Source of the DNA: Hydrogenophaga sp.
Lineage (GTDB): Bacteria > Pseudomonadota > Gammaproteobacteria > Burkholderiales > Burkholderiaceae_C
NCBI GenBank assembly: GCA_020723845.1
Contig: DYIC01000004.1
Location: 19,247-69,761 of the forward strand
Direction of reading: 5' to 3'
DNA: 50,515 bases
Below the pieces are notes generated by a model, which made no database searches, was not told the origin of the DNA, and was given only the letters and a program-made list of their open reading frames with translations. The translations under genes were made by a program, and so were the position numbers. Positions 1 to 9,991 of the stretch are shown piece by piece; positions within the stretch are counted from its first letter, which is position 1, and each line of letters opens with the position of its first letter.

Positions 1-1025
1 CGCAGTGGAGCGCGACGGCGACCCTCGATCGTTTCAGCGTGTCGCTGCGCACGCTGACCCGCCCCGATCTGCTGGAGGGGGCCGTGGCGTTGGCGGCGCG
101 ACAATTGGCCGCGCCAGCCTTCGATGCAACGGTTTGGGCGCGTGAGCGCGAACGGTTGGTGGCGGCGTGGCGCGAGGCGCAGACGCAGCCCGACACCGTC
201 GCGCGTCAGCACTTCCATCAGGCCGTCTATCGGGGGCACCCCTATGGCCAGGAAGCCACGCCCGAGACCTGGACTGCCATCGACCGTGCGGCGCTCCAGG
301 CCTTTTACCGGCGCCATGTGCGCCCCTGCGACGCGCGCGTCACGGTCGTGGGGGCGGTGACACGCGCGCAAGCCGACGCGATTGGCGAGCGCTTGCTGCG
401 CGGACTGGCGCCGCACGGCTGCACGCCGCTGCCTGCCGTGCCGGAAGTGGCGCCGCTTGCGCAAGCGCAGACGCTGTCCGTGCCCTTCCCGGGCGCGGCG
501 CAGGCGCAGGTCTGGGTGGGGGCGCCCGGTATCGCGCGCAACGATCCGGATTTTCTAGCGCTGCAGCTGGCCAACCACATCCTGGGCGGCGGGGGCTTTA
601 CCTCGCGCCTGATGCGCGAGATCCGCGAGCAGCGCGGGCTGACTTATGGCGTATACAGCTACTTTCTGGCCGGGCGGCACGCCGGTGCGTTTACCGTGGC
701 GCTACAGACCCGGCCCGAGCAGGCCGCGATCGCGGTGCAGTTGGTGCACGAGTCGCTGCGGCGCTTCACGCGCGAGGGGCCGACCGACGACGAGCTGGCC
801 GCGGCCAAGGAGGCGCTCATCAACGGCTTTGCGCTGCGGCTGGACAGCAACCGCAAGGTGCTCGATCAGGTGGCCGCGATCGCGTGGTCGGACCTGCCGT
901 TGGACGAGCTCGAGACCTGGACCGCGCGCGTGGGCGCGGTCGACCGTGAGACCCTGATGCGCGCGTGGCGCCGTGTCATCGACCCGGATCGGATGGTGAC
1001 CGTGGTCGTGGGAGGGCAGCCGTGA
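1..1025 (+). CDS. M16 family peptidase, C-terminal part (5' end outside window)
   Basis: The reading frame is open from the first base of the window, so the gene starts upstream and only about 341 residues are visible. The family consists of two-domain zinc peptidases and their non-catalytic partners of the PqqL/mitochondrial processing peptidase type. The visible part contains the second-domain signature GGGGFTSRLMREIREQRGLTY, with the conserved Arg and Tyr that position substrate in M16 enzymes. The HxxEH zinc motif, if there is one, would lie before the window, so this could be a catalytic or a non-catalytic subunit. Its TGA stop overlaps the GTG start of rsmD (GTGA), so the two genes are translationally coupled. 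No internal start is needed, because homology-like sequence runs right to the window edge. Confidence 0.85.
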   Translation, partial: QWSATATLDRFSVSLRTLTRPDLLEGAVALAARQLAAPAFDATVWARERERLVAAWREAQTQPDTVARQHFHQAVYRGHPYGQEATPETWTAIDRAALQAFYRRHVRPCDARVTVVGAVTRAQADAIGERLLRGLAPHGCTPLPAVPEVAPLAQAQTLSVPFPGAAQAQVWVGAPGIARNDPDFLALQLANHILGGGGFTSRLMREIREQRGLTYGVYSYFLAGRHAGAFTVALQTRPEQAAIAVQLVHESLRRFTREGPTDDELAAAKEALINGFALRLDSNRKVLDQVAAIAWSDLPLDELETWTARVGAVDRETLMRAWRRVIDPDRMVTVVVGGQP

Positions 1026-1629
1026 CGGGGCGCGCGCGCCGCACGTCGCCCACGGGCGAGGTGCGCATCATTGGTGGGCGCTGGCGCCGCTCGCGCCTGC
1101 CGGTGGGCGACGTGCCTGGGCTGCGCCCGACCCCGGACCGCGTGCGCGAAACCCTGTTCAATTGGCTGGGGCAGGACTTGAGCGGTTGCCGCTGCATCGA
1201 TGCCTTTGCCGGCAGCGGCGCGCTGGGGCTGGAGGCCGCTTCACGCGCCGCTGCCCAGGTGGTGCTGATCGAGCGCTCGCCGGCCCTGCAGGCCGCCTTG
1301 CGCGCCAACGTGCAGCGGCTGGGGGCGGAGACGGTGCGCGTCGTGGGTGGCGATGCCTTGGCCGTCCTGGCTGGGTTGCCCGCGGCGGCGTGGGACGTGG
1401 TGTTTCTCGACCCCCCGTTCGACGATGCCCACAGCGGGGGTGAGCGCCTGACGAGGGCGGCGCTGCAGGCCGCGCAGCGCCTGCTGCGGCCCGGTGGATG
1501 GGCGTATCTGGAAGCGCCGCGCGCCTGGGGCGAGCCGGAGTTGACGGCGCTCGGCTGGCGGCTGCACCGCCACTTGCGCGCGGGTGCGGTGCACGCCCAC
1601 TTGTTGCAACCGATGGATAATCCCGTCCC

Positions 1630-1633
<4 letters not shown>
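1022..1633 (+). CDS. rsmD: 16S rRNA (guanine(966)-N(2))-methyltransferase RsmD
   Basis: RsmD methylates G966 of 16S rRNA during 30S assembly, using S-adenosylmethionine. The 203-residue product has an N-terminal RIIGGRWRRSRLPV stretch and RPTPDRVRETLFNWL, both typical of RsmD. It has the AdoMet loop DAFAGSGALGLEA at residues 60-72 and the N6/N2 methyltransferase motif DPPF at 130-133. The chosen GTG start overlaps the stop of the upstream peptidase gene. A longer frame exists upstream, but it lies inside that peptidase gene and adds no conserved sequence. The stop overlaps the coaD start as ATGA. The rsmD-coaD pairing is common in proteobacteria and supports the assignment. Confidence 0.93.
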
Positions 1634-2455
<822 letters not shown>

Positions 2456-2474
2456 GGGCCGGGCGCGTGCCGAT

Positions 2475-3134
2475 TCAGCGCGGTGCCGCGCCGTGCTCGC
2501 CCGCATCGCCGGACGGCGGGCGCTGATCGGCGGCAGAAGGACGCGGTGGCTTGGCGCGCGGGGGCTGGCTGGTGTGGATGGCGCTGGTGGCCTTGGCGAC
2601 GTCGCCGGCCAGCAACGAAGGCAGGGCGCGCGCCGCGCGCTCGATGGCGGCGTCGATCGCCTGCCGCTGCTCCAGCGGCGGTTTGCGCAGCACCCAGTGC
2701 ACCACCTCGGCCTTGACGCCGGGATGACCGATGCCCAGCCGCAGCCGCCAGTAGTCGGCGCTGCCGAGCTGCGCGTGGATGTCGCGCAGGCCGTTGTGTC
2801 CCGCATGGCCGCCGCCGCGCTTGAGCCGGGCGTCGCCCGGCGGTAGGTCCAGCTCGTCGTGTGCGACGAGGATGTGTTCCGGCGCGATCTTGAAAAACCG
2901 CGCCAGTGCCGCCACCGCCTGGCCAGATCGGTTCATGTACGTGGTCGGCTTGAGCAGCCACAGCGGCTGGCCCTCGAATTGGGTACGTCCCACCAGACCG
3001 AAATACGCGCGCTCGGGGTGCAGCGTGACGCGCAGGTCCTGCGCGACGCGGTCGATCCACCACCACCCCGCGTTGTGGCGGGTGTCTTCGTATTCCGGGC
3101 CTGGGTTGCCCAGGCCGACCAGCAGCTTGATCAT
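2475..3134 (-). CDS. pth: Peptidyl-tRNA hydrolase
   Basis: Pth cleaves the ester bond of peptidyl-tRNAs released from stalled ribosomes, recycling tRNA. The conserved active-site residues are all present: Asn10 in GLGNPGPEY, His20 in TRHNAG, Asn68 in [10 protein letters not shown], Asp93 in [11 protein letters not shown] and Asn114 in GHNGLRD. At 219 residues it is longer than the roughly 190-200 of most bacterial Pth. The extra length is a basic, Pro/Ala-rich C-terminal tail of about 25 residues. It is the last gene of a minus-strand run and lies behind rplY, with a strong intrinsic terminator between the two at 3176-3198. It may therefore be partly transcribed by read-through or from its own promoter. 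Confidence 0.95.
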   Translation of the reverse strand: MIKLLVGLGNPGPEYEDTRHNAGWWWIDRVAQDLRVTLHPERAYFGLVGRTQFEGQPLWLLKPTTYMNRSGQAVAALARFFKIAPEHILVAHDELDLPPGDARLKRGGGHAGHNGLRDIHAQLGSADYWRLRLGIGHPGVKAEVVHWVLRKPPLEQRQAIDAAIERAARALPSLLAGDVAKATSAIHTSQPPRAKPPRPSAADQRPPSGDAGEHGAAPR

Positions 3135-3175
3135 GGGTGCTTGGCAGGGTGGGGCGCATCAGCACCCCAGACGTG

Positions 3176-3198
3176 AAAAGGCCCGCACGCGGCGGGCC
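3176..3198 (-). terminator. Intrinsic terminator after rplY
   Basis: On the minus strand a GGCCCGC / GCGGGCC stem of 7 bp with a 5-base loop is followed by TTTT. It lies 57 bases past the rplY stop and before the pth start, so it should reduce transcription into pth. Confidence 0.75.
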
Positions 3199-3254
3199 TC
3201 CATTGTGCCGGGTTCGTGGGGCCAAGGGGCGCTCGAGCGCGCCGCCCGCGGGCA

Positions 3255-3881
3255 TCACTTCTTGCCTTTTTTGCCCTTCTTGTCGTCGGCCGCCGCGGCT
3301 TGCGGCGCGGTCACCACTTCTTCCACCGGCTCCACCACCGTGGCGATGGTGGGATTGGGCTTGCCGTGGGTGACGATCTTGACGCCCGGGGCCAGCTTGA
3401 GGTCGCTGGCGTGCAGGCTTTGGCCCTTGTGCAGCTGGCTCAGGTCGACTTCGATGAAGTCGGGCAGTTGGGTGGCCAGGCACTCGATTTCGATTTCGAT
3501 CAGCACGTGGTTGATCAGGCACTTGTCGGTCTTGACCGCGGGCGACTGCTCAGCGTTGACGAAGTGCAGCGGCACCTTCTTGCGCAGGCGGGTATTGTCG
3601 TCCACGCGCTGGAAGTCCACGTGCAGCACTTGGGGCTTGTAGGGGTGGTACTGCACGTCGCGCAGCACGACCTTGGTGGTCTGCCCGCCCAGCTCCATCT
3701 CGAGGATGGAGGTGTGGAAGGCTTCCTTCTGGATGGCTTGCCACAGCGCGTTGTGGTCCAGCTCGATGGCCTGTGGCTCGGCGCCACCACCATAGACGAT
3801 GCCGGGGGTCTTGCCGGCGTTGCGCAGGCGGCGGCTCGCACCCGTGCCCTGCTGTTGGCGCTCGAAAGCGACGAATTTCAT
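3255..3881 (-). CDS. rplY: 50S ribosomal protein L25 (general stress protein Ctc)
   Basis: L25/Ctc binds the 5S rRNA region of the large ribosomal subunit. The 208-residue product is the long, two-domain Ctc/TL5 form. An N-terminal L25 domain ([18 protein letters not shown], then [10 protein letters not shown]) is followed by the C-terminal beta-rich TL5 domain and a Lys-rich tail KKGKKGKK. The start chosen is the ATG of MKFVAFER, which has GGAG a suitable distance upstream. An ATG 18 bases earlier is in frame but has no ribosome binding site, and homologues begin at MKF. The gene lies between prs and pth, as in most beta- and gammaproteobacteria, and is bracketed by intrinsic terminators on both sides. 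Confidence 0.94.
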   Translation of the reverse strand: MKFVAFERQQQGTGASRRLRNAGKTPGIVYGGGAEPQAIELDHNALWQAIQKEAFHTSILEMELGGQTTKVVLRDVQYHPYKPQVLHVDFQRVDDNTRLRKKVPLHFVNAEQSPAVKTDKCLINHVLIEIEIECLATQLPDFIEVDLSQLHKGQSLHASDLKLAPGVKIVTHGKPNPTIATVVEPVEEVVTAPQAAAADDKKGKKGKK

Positions 3882-3934
3882 CTCGATGACTCCAAACATG
3901 CGTGGGGTGACCGCGACCAGTGCACCCCGGTTGC

Positions 3935-3955
3935 AAAAAACCGCCCGCTGGGCGG
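3935..3955 (-). terminator. Intrinsic terminator after prs
   Basis: Read on the minus strand, CCGCCC-AGC-GGGCGG (6 bp stem, 3-base loop) is followed directly by TTTTTT. It stands about 53 bases past the prs stop and 53 before the rplY ATG, so rplY probably has its own promoter as well as receiving read-through. Confidence 0.8.
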
Positions 3956-3962
3956 CGAATGA

Positions 3963-4010
3963 CCGGATGCCGCGTCAGCGCCGCATCCGGGGTGACGCCT
4001 CGCGGCGTCA
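3963..4010. repeat. Two tandem hairpins at the prs 3' end
   Basis: There are two perfect inverted repeats. CCGGATGC (3963-3970) pairs with GCATCCGG (3983-3990) around a 12-base loop. TGACGCC (3993-3999) pairs with GGCGTCA (4004-4010) around a 4-base loop, and the second arm contains the prs stop codon. Neither has a T-tract of its own; the terminator at 3935-3955 follows. They may protect the 3' end of the prs mRNA. Confidence 0.6.
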
Positions 4011-4982
4011 GGCCTGGTTTTCCATCTCCGCCAGAAACTCCATGACCGAGTCGCCGCTGGCGATGCGGGCGATGGTCTCGGCCATCAGTGGTGCGACGGT
4101 GAGCGCGCGGATCTTGCCGCAGGCACGGGCCGCATCGCTGAGCGGGATGGAGTTGGTCACGACCAGCTCGTCGAGCGCATCGCCACGCGCCACGCGCTCG
4201 ACCGCCGGGCCGGACAAAATCGGGTGGGTGACGTAGGCAAACACCTTGGCCGCGCCGCGCTCCTTGAGCACCTCGGCGGCCTTGACCAGGGTGCCCGCGG
4301 TGTCGACCATATCGTCCATGATGACGCAGTGGCGGCCCTCGATGTCACCGATGACGTGCATGACCTCCGACACGTTCGGTTTGGGACGCCGCTTGTCGAT
4401 GATGGCCATGTCGCAGTCGAGCTGCTTGGCCAGCGCCCGCGCGCGCACCACGCCGCCGACATCGGGCGAGACGACCAGCAGGTTGGGGTAGTTCTTTTGC
4501 CGCAGGTCGCCCAGCAGCACGGGCGAAGCGTAGATGTTGTCGACCGGGATGTCGAAAAAACCCTGGATCTGGTCGGAATGCAAGTCCATGGTGAGCACGC
4601 GCTCCACGCCGACCACCTGCAGCATGTTGGCCACTACCTTGGCGCTGATGGGCACGCGGCTCGAGCGCGGGCGGCGGTCCTGGCGCGCGTAGCCGAAGTA
4701 GGGGATGACGGCCGAGATACGAGCGGCCGATGCCCGCTTGAGCGCGTCGACCATGATGACGAGCTCCATGAGGTTCTCGTTGGTCGGCGGGCAGGTGGGC
4801 TGGATGATGAAAATGTCGCGTGCGCGGACGTTTTGGCCGATTTGAACGGTTACCTCACCATCCGAGAAGCGGCCCACGTGGGCATTGCCCAAGGTGGTGC
4901 CCAGGCATTGGGCGATCTCGGCGGCCAGTGCCGGGTTGGCATTGCCGGTGAAAAGCATGAAATCGGGGGCGTGCGCTGACAT
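4008..4982 (-). CDS. prs: Ribose-phosphate pyrophosphokinase (PRPP synthase)
   Basis: Prs makes 5-phosphoribosyl-1-pyrophosphate from ribose 5-phosphate and ATP, feeding purine, pyrimidine, His, Trp and NAD synthesis. The 324-residue product starts with the class I signature [14 protein letters not shown] and GRFSDGEV. It has the ATP-binding [16 protein letters not shown] loop, the PRPP-binding region with VVSPDVGG and a C-terminal [10 protein letters not shown] loop. An in-frame ATG four codons upstream (4994) is also possible; 4982 was preferred because family members begin about there and GGAACG precedes it. The gene follows tRNA-Gln(TTG) by 39 bases and is probably transcribed with it from the TATAAT promoter near 5170. 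Confidence 0.95.
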   Translation of the reverse strand: MSAHAPDFMLFTGNANPALAAEIAQCLGTTLGNAHVGRFSDGEVTVQIGQNVRARDIFIIQPTCPPTNENLMELVIMVDALKRASAARISAVIPYFGYARQDRRPRSSRVPISAKVVANMLQVVGVERVLTMDLHSDQIQGFFDIPVDNIYASPVLLGDLRQKNYPNLLVVSPDVGGVVRARALAKQLDCDMAIIDKRRPKPNVSEVMHVIGDIEGRHCVIMDDMVDTAGTLVKAAEVLKERGAAKVFAYVTHPILSGPAVERVARGDALDELVVTNSIPLSDAARACGKIRALTVAPLMAETIARIASGDSVMEFLAEMENQA

Positions 4983-5021
4983 CGAGCGTTCCATGGTGTG
5001 ACCGGCACTGGGAAAGAGATT

Positions 5022-5098
5022 TGGCAGGGGAGGAAGGATTCGAACCCTCGCATGTCGGAATCAAAATCCGATGCCTTAACCAACTTGGCGACTCCCCT
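5022..5098 (-). tRNA. tRNA-Gln (TTG anticodon)
   Basis: A 77-base cloverleaf on the minus strand. Acceptor AGGGGAG pairs with CTCCCCT, the discriminator is G73 and the CCA is encoded. The anticodon stem TCGGA/TCCGA encloses the loop TTTTGAT with anticodon TTG, which reads CAA/CAG. The T arm GAGGG-TTCGAAT-CCTTC has one G-T pair. It lies between ispE and prs, a position conserved in many proteobacteria. Confidence 0.97.
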
Positions 5099-5136
5099 AC
5101 ACAGGCTCACCGCTGACGCGGCGCGCCCCATGCAGC

Positions 5137-5194
5137 GTTGCTGTGTCAGCAGCAACAAGACTCATATTATAGCGTCTTTTTGCCACCCGACCAG
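5137..5194 (-). promoter_or_regulatory. Probable promoter and leader hairpin for tRNA-Gln-prs
   Basis: On the minus strand a perfect TATAAT (5166-5171) overlaps the last codons of ispE. It has a weak -35 (CTGGTC, 5189-5194) at 17-base spacing. Between it and the tRNA is a perfect inverted repeat GTTGCTG/CAGCAAC (5137-5156, 6-base loop) with no T-run. The -10 is seen directly; its use as a promoter is inferred. Confidence 0.5.
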
Positions 5195-6052
5195 CGGATG
5201 TTCTGACAACCCGTTGCAGATCCGCACCTGCCAACCGTCCGGCCAGTCGGCCTGCTCGACGGCCTGGGCGTCCGCATCGCTGGTGAGCACGGCAAAAACC
5301 GCGCTGCCAGAACCGGTCATGCGGGCCGACAAACCCAGCCGGCCGAGTCGCTGGAGTGCGGCGCCGACGTCGGGACACAGGCGAACCGCCACGGGTTGCA
5401 TCACGTTGGCGCCCCACAAGCACCCTGGGGTCGCGTTGCAGGCGTCAACGAAGTCTTGCATTATAGCGTGCGGCGTGTCGCGTTCGAGATCGGGGGCCTG
5501 GTAAATGGCGGCGGTGCGGGTGCCGGCGCGCGGCTTGACCACGGCGTAGCGCGCAGGCGGCAGCTCGAGTGGGGTCAGGCGCTCACCAATACCCTCGACC
5601 CAGGCGTTGCGGCCGCCCAGGAAGAACGGCACGTCGGCGCCCAGTCGCGCGCCCAGCTCCACCAGCGCGCGGCGTGGCCAGTTCAGGCCCCAGAGGCGAT
5701 CGAGCGCGATCAGCGTGCTGGCGGCGTCACTGGAGCCGCCCCCCAGCCCGGCTTGTTGCGGGATGCGCTTTTCCAGCACGATGTGCGCTCCCAGCGGGCA
5801 GCCGCTGGCGGCGCGCAGCGCGCGCGCCGCGCGCAGGCACAGATCATCCTCGGGCAGCGCGGGCCCGTCGGCGGTGTGCAGATCCTCGCGCGAGAGCTGA
5901 CCGTCGCGGCGCAGCTCGAAGTGCAGTGTATCCGCCCAGTCGATCAGGCGAAACACCGACTGCAGTTCGTGATACCCATCGGCGCGCCGGCCGGTCACGT
6001 GCAGAAACAGGTTGAGCTTGGCAGGAGCGGGGACGTCGAGCAGTCGTTGCAT
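5162..6052 (-). CDS. ispE: 4-diphosphocytidyl-2-C-methyl-D-erythritol kinase
   Basis: IspE phosphorylates CDP-methylerythritol in the MEP (non-mevalonate) isoprenoid pathway. It is a GHMP-family kinase of 296 residues, a normal length. It shows the N-terminal PAPAKLNLFLHVTGRRADGYH with catalytic Lys12, the glycine-rich ATP loop QQAGLGGGSSDAAS around residues 99-112 and the catalytic Asp140 in LGADVPFF. The C-terminal GHMP motif 3 region reads RMTGSGSAVFA. It follows lolB by 8 bases in the same direction and precedes tRNA-Gln. The TPR-lolB-ispE order suggests one transcript, with the tRNA-prs promoter embedded in the ispE 3' end. Confidence 0.95.
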   Translation of the reverse strand: MQRLLDVPAPAKLNLFLHVTGRRADGYHELQSVFRLIDWADTLHFELRRDGQLSREDLHTADGPALPEDDLCLRAARALRAASGCPLGAHIVLEKRIPQQAGLGGGSSDAASTLIALDRLWGLNWPRRALVELGARLGADVPFFLGGRNAWVEGIGERLTPLELPPARYAVVKPRAGTRTAAIYQAPDLERDTPHAIMQDFVDACNATPGCLWGANVMQPVAVRLCPDVGAALQRLGRLGLSARMTGSGSAVFAVLTSDADAQAVEQADWPDGWQVRICNGLSEHPLVGWQKDAII

Positions 6053-6060
6053 GGAAGGGA

Positions 6061-6579
6061 TCAGGGTTGCCAGATCAGCCGCAGGTCGGCCGCTGGGAGC
6101 GGATCGCTGCGCCGCAGGCGCAGCCGTCCTGTGGGCTGCTGCGACAGATCGACCTGCCAGCCCGGGACCTCGTGGGGGACGCCGCGCAACCAGGCAAACA
6201 GCGCGGTGACAGGCACCGGTGTGCCGATCAAGTCGGCGGTGAGCGCATCCAGCCCGTCATAAGGGCGTGGATCTGTGTCGCGTCGCTCGACCCAGGCACC
6301 GCTGCCGTCCCAACGGATCGTGGCCAGGGTCTGACCCAGCGGCGTGGACAGGCGCAGCTCGCCCTGCGCGGGCGTGCCGCTAAGCTCGAAGCCGGCCGAC
6401 CAGTGTTGCGGCGGATCGGTGGCCAGGGACAGCGCCAGCCGTCCACTCCAGTGGGATGCGGCCGATGGTTCAGACGGCGCTGGCGGTGGCGGCGTGGCGC
6501 AGCCTGCCAAGAGGGCGACGGCGACCGCCGCCACCACCCCGCGCCAGCGCGCACGAGGGGACAGCAGAGCCGGACTCAC
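6061..6579 (-). CDS. lolB: Outer membrane lipoprotein LolB
   Basis: LolB receives lipoproteins from LolA and inserts them into the outer membrane. The 172-residue precursor has a signal sequence with a hydrophobic core VVAAVAVALLAGC and lipobox LAGC, so Cys27 should be lipidated. The mature part has the LolB pattern WSGRLALSL near residue 44, then an unclosed beta-barrel with GQTLATIRW and the late LRLIWQP strand. The GTG start overlaps the TGA stop of the upstream TPR gene, so the two are coupled. LolB proteins are poorly conserved, so the call leans on the lipobox, the size and the invariant position before ispE. Confidence 0.88.
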   Translation of the reverse strand: MSPALLSPRARWRGVVAAVAVALLAGCATPPPPAPSEPSAASHWSGRLALSLATDPPQHWSAGFELSGTPAQGELRLSTPLGQTLATIRWDGSGAWVERRDTDPRPYDGLDALTADLIGTPVPVTALFAWLRGVPHEVPGWQVDLSQQPTGRLRLRRSDPLPAADLRLIWQP

Positions 6580-8021
6580 GGTTGGACGCCGAGGCGCTGC
6601 AGCGTCTCGGTCAGGGTGCGGTTGCGGGCGTCAAGGGCAAGGCCCTGACGCCAGACGGTCAGCGCCTCTTCGCGCTCACCCAGCATCCACAGCACCTCGC
6701 CCAGGTGAGCGGCGATCTCGGCATCCGGGCGCTGCTGCATGGCTTGCGTGAGCAGTCGTCGCGCCTCGGGCCAATTGCCCAGACGGTATTCCACCCAGCC
6801 TAGGCTGTCGATGATGTAGGCGTCGTCCGGCGCGCGGCGCAGCGCTTCCTCGATCAGCGCCTTGGCCTCGGTCAGGCGCACGCCACGGTCGGCCAGGGCG
6901 TAGCCCAGTGCGTTGTAGGCGTGCGCGTCGTCGGGTTTGCGCGCGATGACGGCCCGCAGCAGCCGCTCCATCTCGTCGAGCCGACCGGTGCGCTCGGCCA
7001 CCATTGCCAGCTCATACTGCAGATCGGGGTCGTCGGGCGTGTCGCGCAGGGCCTGGGTCAGCACGTCATACGCGGCTTGCGGCTGGTCTTGGTCGCGCAG
7101 CAGCCGCGCTTCGGCGATCAGCAGGCGGCGCCGTTCGTCCGGGCGCGCCGTACGGGTGTGCTGCAGTACCGCGCGCGCCTCGGCCATGCGCCCGCGCTCG
7201 GCCAGTGCTTGGGCATAGCTGATGGCGACCACGGGATCGGTGTCGGTGGCGTTGCGGGTCGCATGCAAGTAGCGCTGCACGAGAGGTTCGGCTTCTTCTG
7301 GACGGCGTTCGAGCAGCTCCACGGCCAGCAAAGCACCCGCGGCGGCGCGCGGGTCGGCCTGGATGGCTTGGCGCGCGGCGTGCAATGCCTGTTCATCGTC
7401 GCCGGCTTGGCGATGCACGCGCCCGAGCGCGGCCCACGCCGCTGCCGAGGTCGGGGCCTCGCGCAAAAAAGGCTCGAGTGCGGTTTGGGCAGCGGCCACC
7501 GCCTCGGCCTTGTCCGACGCGCGCGCCAGCAGCGAGGGGATCACGGCAATCAGCGCAGGGCGTTGCGGCGCCGGGGTGGCGCGTATCCAGTCGCGCAGGA
7601 CCGGGCCCGCCTCGCGTACCCGCTGCAGCCCGAGCAGCAATTGCAGTTCGGTGCGGCGCGCTTCGTCGTCGGCAGGCAGGCGTTGCCGCCATTCACGCAC
7701 CGCGGACAGCGCCGCTTGAGGTGCGCGACCCTGCAGCGCGATTTCCATCGCGCGCCGAAAGAGCTCCGGGTGGCCAGTGCGTCGGGCCACTTCCAGGATG
7801 ATGGAGTAGGCCGCGCCCGGGTCGTGGCGGCGTTGCAGTTCGGCGATCAGCAGTTGATAAAACAGCTCCGCATCGAGCCCCGAGGGGGCGGTGTCGGGCC
7901 TCGACGCTGGTGCGCCAGCGATGGGCAGCGCGGGTTGCCCAGCCGGTTGGGCGAGCGCCGGCGGCAGCGCCAAGCCGGCGAGCAGCCAGAGGATGACGAG
8001 CGGGGAGCGCAGGCGCGGCAT
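6576..8021 (-). CDS. Exported tetratricopeptide repeat protein
   Basis: The 481-residue protein begins with a clear signal peptide (PRLRSPLVILWLLAGLALPPALAQ), which decided the ATG at 8021 over a far longer frame that extends antisense through mutM. The rest is a helical array of degenerate TPR units of about 34 residues, for example AWAALGRVHRQAGDDEQALH, LQYELAMVAERTGRLDEMER, AHAYNALGYALADRG and YIIDSLGWVEYRLGNWPEAR. Such proteins scaffold complexes in the periplasm; no enzyme motif is visible. Its stop overlaps the lolB start by four bases. A TPR gene in this place upstream of lolB is common in Burkholderiales, which hints at envelope biogenesis, but its partner is unknown. Confidence 0.85.
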   Translation of the reverse strand: MPRLRSPLVILWLLAGLALPPALAQPAGQPALPIAGAPASRPDTAPSGLDAELFYQLLIAELQRRHDPGAAYSIILEVARRTGHPELFRRAMEIALQGRAPQAALSAVREWRQRLPADDEARRTELQLLLGLQRVREAGPVLRDWIRATPAPQRPALIAVIPSLLARASDKAEAVAAAQTALEPFLREAPTSAAAWAALGRVHRQAGDDEQALHAARQAIQADPRAAAGALLAVELLERRPEEAEPLVQRYLHATRNATDTDPVVAISYAQALAERGRMAEARAVLQHTRTARPDERRRLLIAEARLLRDQDQPQAAYDVLTQALRDTPDDPDLQYELAMVAERTGRLDEMERLLRAVIARKPDDAHAYNALGYALADRGVRLTEAKALIEEALRRAPDDAYIIDSLGWVEYRLGNWPEARRLLTQAMQQRPDAEIAAHLGEVLWMLGEREEALTVWRQGLALDARNRTLTETLQRLGVQP

Positions 8022-8093
8022 GGACGGTCCGATCGGGGGTGTGCTCGGTTGATGATAATGCAGTGCGTCCATTTCCTCGTTCCGTGAGTCGTC

Positions 8094-8906
8094 ATGCCCG
8101 AGTTGCCCGAAGTCGAAGTGACCCGATTGCGCATCGCCGACCGGTTGGCGGGGGCGCGCATCGAGGCCGTGTGCTGCGGGCTTCCGCTGCGCTGGCCGCT
8201 GGGGGTGGAGCCACCAGCGCTGGTGGGCCGTCGCGTGCAGGCGGTGCGGCGGCGTGGCAAGTACTTGCTGATCGAATTGGAGGTCGGTTGGCTGCTGGTG
8301 CACCTGGGCATGTCGGGCAGCCTGACGTGGTTGACGCAGCCGCCACCGCCAGGCCGACATGATCATTTCGATCTGGTGACCGACCGCGGCACGCTGCGCC
8401 TGCACGATCCGCGCCGGTTCGGGGCCGTGGTCTATGCGCACGCGCTCGACGCCCCGGTGGCGCAGCGGCTGTTGGGCGGGCTGGGGGTCGAGCCGCTGGA
8501 CGAGGCGTTCGACCCAGTGCGTTTTCATGCCGCGTTGCGCCGGCGGCGCGCAGCCATCAAGAGCGTGCTGCTGGCCGGCGACGTGGTGGTGGGCGTGGGC
8601 AACATCTACGCCAGCGAAGCCCTGTTTTTGGCGGGCATCCGTCCGACCACGCCCGCGATGCGCATCAGCCGCGCGCGGGCCCAGCGACTGCATGCGGCGA
8701 TCCGGCAGGTGCTGCAACGCGCGCTGGCCGTGGGGGGCAGCACGCTGCGGGATTTTCGCGCTGACGGGCAGGATGGGCACTTTCAGCTCGAGACGTGGGT
8801 CTATGGCCGCGCGGGCCAGCCGTGCCGAATCTGTGGTCAACCGATTCGTGTGATGCGTCAAGGGCAGCGCTCGACGTACTACTGCGCACATTGTCAGACG
8901 CGCTGA
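8094..8906 (+). CDS. mutM: Formamidopyrimidine-DNA glycosylase (Fpg/MutM)
   Basis: MutM removes 8-oxoguanine and formamidopyrimidines opposite C and nicks the abasic site. The 270-residue product keeps every hallmark: Pro2 nucleophile and Glu3 in MPELPEVEV, Lys56 in RRGKYLL, and the helix-two-turns-helix region with [11 protein letters not shown]. The C-terminal zinc finger has C244, C247, C264 and C267. It is divergent from the TPR gene across 72 bases and lies 5 bases before mutY, so the two GO-system glycosylases are almost certainly cotranscribed. Confidence 0.97.
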   Translation: MPELPEVEVTRLRIADRLAGARIEAVCCGLPLRWPLGVEPPALVGRRVQAVRRRGKYLLIELEVGWLLVHLGMSGSLTWLTQPPPPGRHDHFDLVTDRGTLRLHDPRRFGAVVYAHALDAPVAQRLLGGLGVEPLDEAFDPVRFHAALRRRRAAIKSVLLAGDVVVGVGNIYASEALFLAGIRPTTPAMRISRARAQRLHAAIRQVLQRALAVGGSTLRDFRADGQDGHFQLETWVYGRAGQPCRICGQPIRVMRQGQRSTYYCAHCQTR

Positions 8907-8911
8907 AACCC

Positions 8912-9991
8912 ATGGATTTTTTTTCGCGCGTGGTGGCCTGGCAGCGCGTGCATGGCCGCCGGGGGCTGCCGTGGCAAGGCAGCCGCGACCCTTATCGAGT
9001 CTGGCTGTCCGAAGTGATGCTACAGCAGACGCAAGTCGCCACCGTGCTGCGCTATTACGAGCGTTTCTTGCAGCGTTTTCCAGACGTGTACACGCTCGCC
9101 GCCGCGTCGCTGGACGAGGTGTTGGCGCTCTGGAGCGGCCTGGGCTACTACAGCCGCGCGCGCCACTTGCATGCGTGTGCAAAGGCTGTGGTGCAGCACC
9201 ATGGCGGGGTGTTTCCTGCGACGGCCGATGCGCTGGCGACGCTGCCAGGCATCGGGCCATCCACGGCAGCCGCCATCGCCGCGTTTTGCTGGGGCGAGCG
9301 CCGCTCGATCCTGGACGGCAACGTGCGGCGGGTGCTGGCACGCGTGTGGGCCGATGCAGGCCCGGACGCGGCCGCGCATCGGTGGTGGTGGAACACCGCG
9401 CAGGCGCTGGTGCCCGCCGATGCGTCGGCCGATGACATGGCGGCGTACACGCAGGGCTTGATGGATCTGGGCGCGACGGTGTGTACCCGCACACGGCCGC
9501 GCTGTGCCGATTGCCCTGTGGCCACGCTGTGCGCAGGCCACGCCAGCGGCGAGCCGACCCGCTGGCCGGCGCGCACGCCCCGTCCGGCGCGCCGCACCGA
9601 GACCTGGTGGCTGCCCCTGTATGTGCGCGCGGATGGCGCCTGGTGGCTGCAACGTCGCCCGGCGCGTGGTATTTGGGCCGGGTTGTGGTCGCCGCCCGTG
9701 CTGCGCGAGGAGGCGGGGCTGCGCGCCTGGTTGGCGTCGCATCCCGACGTGCGTGCGGAGTGGGCACCGGTCATCGACCATGCGCTGACGCACCGCGACC
9801 TGCGTTTGCAGCCCGTGTGCTGCCGTGTGCCGCTGGCCGATGCGGCCGTGGCACCCAATGCGCCGGGCGTGCTGCCCGACCAGGGGGCATGGTGGGTCCC
9901 GGCTGACGCGTTCGCGCTCGGCTTGCCAGCTCCGGTGCGTGCGTGGCTTCAGGCGCTGGGGGCGGGTGAGCGCACGTCCAGCTCGCGGTGA
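8912..9991 (+). CDS. mutY: A/G-specific adenine DNA glycosylase MutY
   Basis: MutY excises adenine mispaired with 8-oxoguanine and so complements MutM directly upstream. The 359-residue protein has the catalytic Glu34 in [10 protein letters not shown], the helix-hairpin-helix [15 protein letters not shown] (residues 111-125) and catalytic Asp135 in [10 protein letters not shown]. The iron-sulfur cluster ligands C191-x6-C198-x2-C201-x5-C207 are followed by a NUDIX-like C-terminal domain that recognises 8-oxoG. The start is the ATG of [10 protein letters not shown]; an upstream extension falls within mutM. The last 43 bases overlap the end of rapZ on the other strand. Confidence 0.96.
   Translation: MDFFSRVVAWQRVHGRRGLPWQGSRDPYRVWLSEVMLQQTQVATVLRYYERFLQRFPDVYTLAAASLDEVLALWSGLGYYSRARHLHACAKAVVQHHGGVFPATADALATLPGIGPSTAAAIAAFCWGERRSILDGNVRRVLARVWADAGPDAAAHRWWWNTAQALVPADASADDMAAYTQGLMDLGATVCTRTRPRCADCPVATLCAGHASGEPTRWPARTPRPARRTETWWLPLYVRADGAWWLQRRPARGIWAGLWSPPVLREEAGLRAWLASHPDVRAEWAPVIDHALTHRDLRLQPVCCRVPLADAAVAPNAPGVLPDQGAWWVPADAFALGLPAPVRAWLQALGAGERTSSSR

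Noticed and set aside
6576-9767. A 1063-codon minus-strand frame covering the TPR gene and extending antisense through mutM and mutY
   Set aside because: Only the last 481 codons encode a recognisable signal peptide and TPR array; the rest is the mirror of mutM/mutY in high-GC DNA, which produces long spurious frames.
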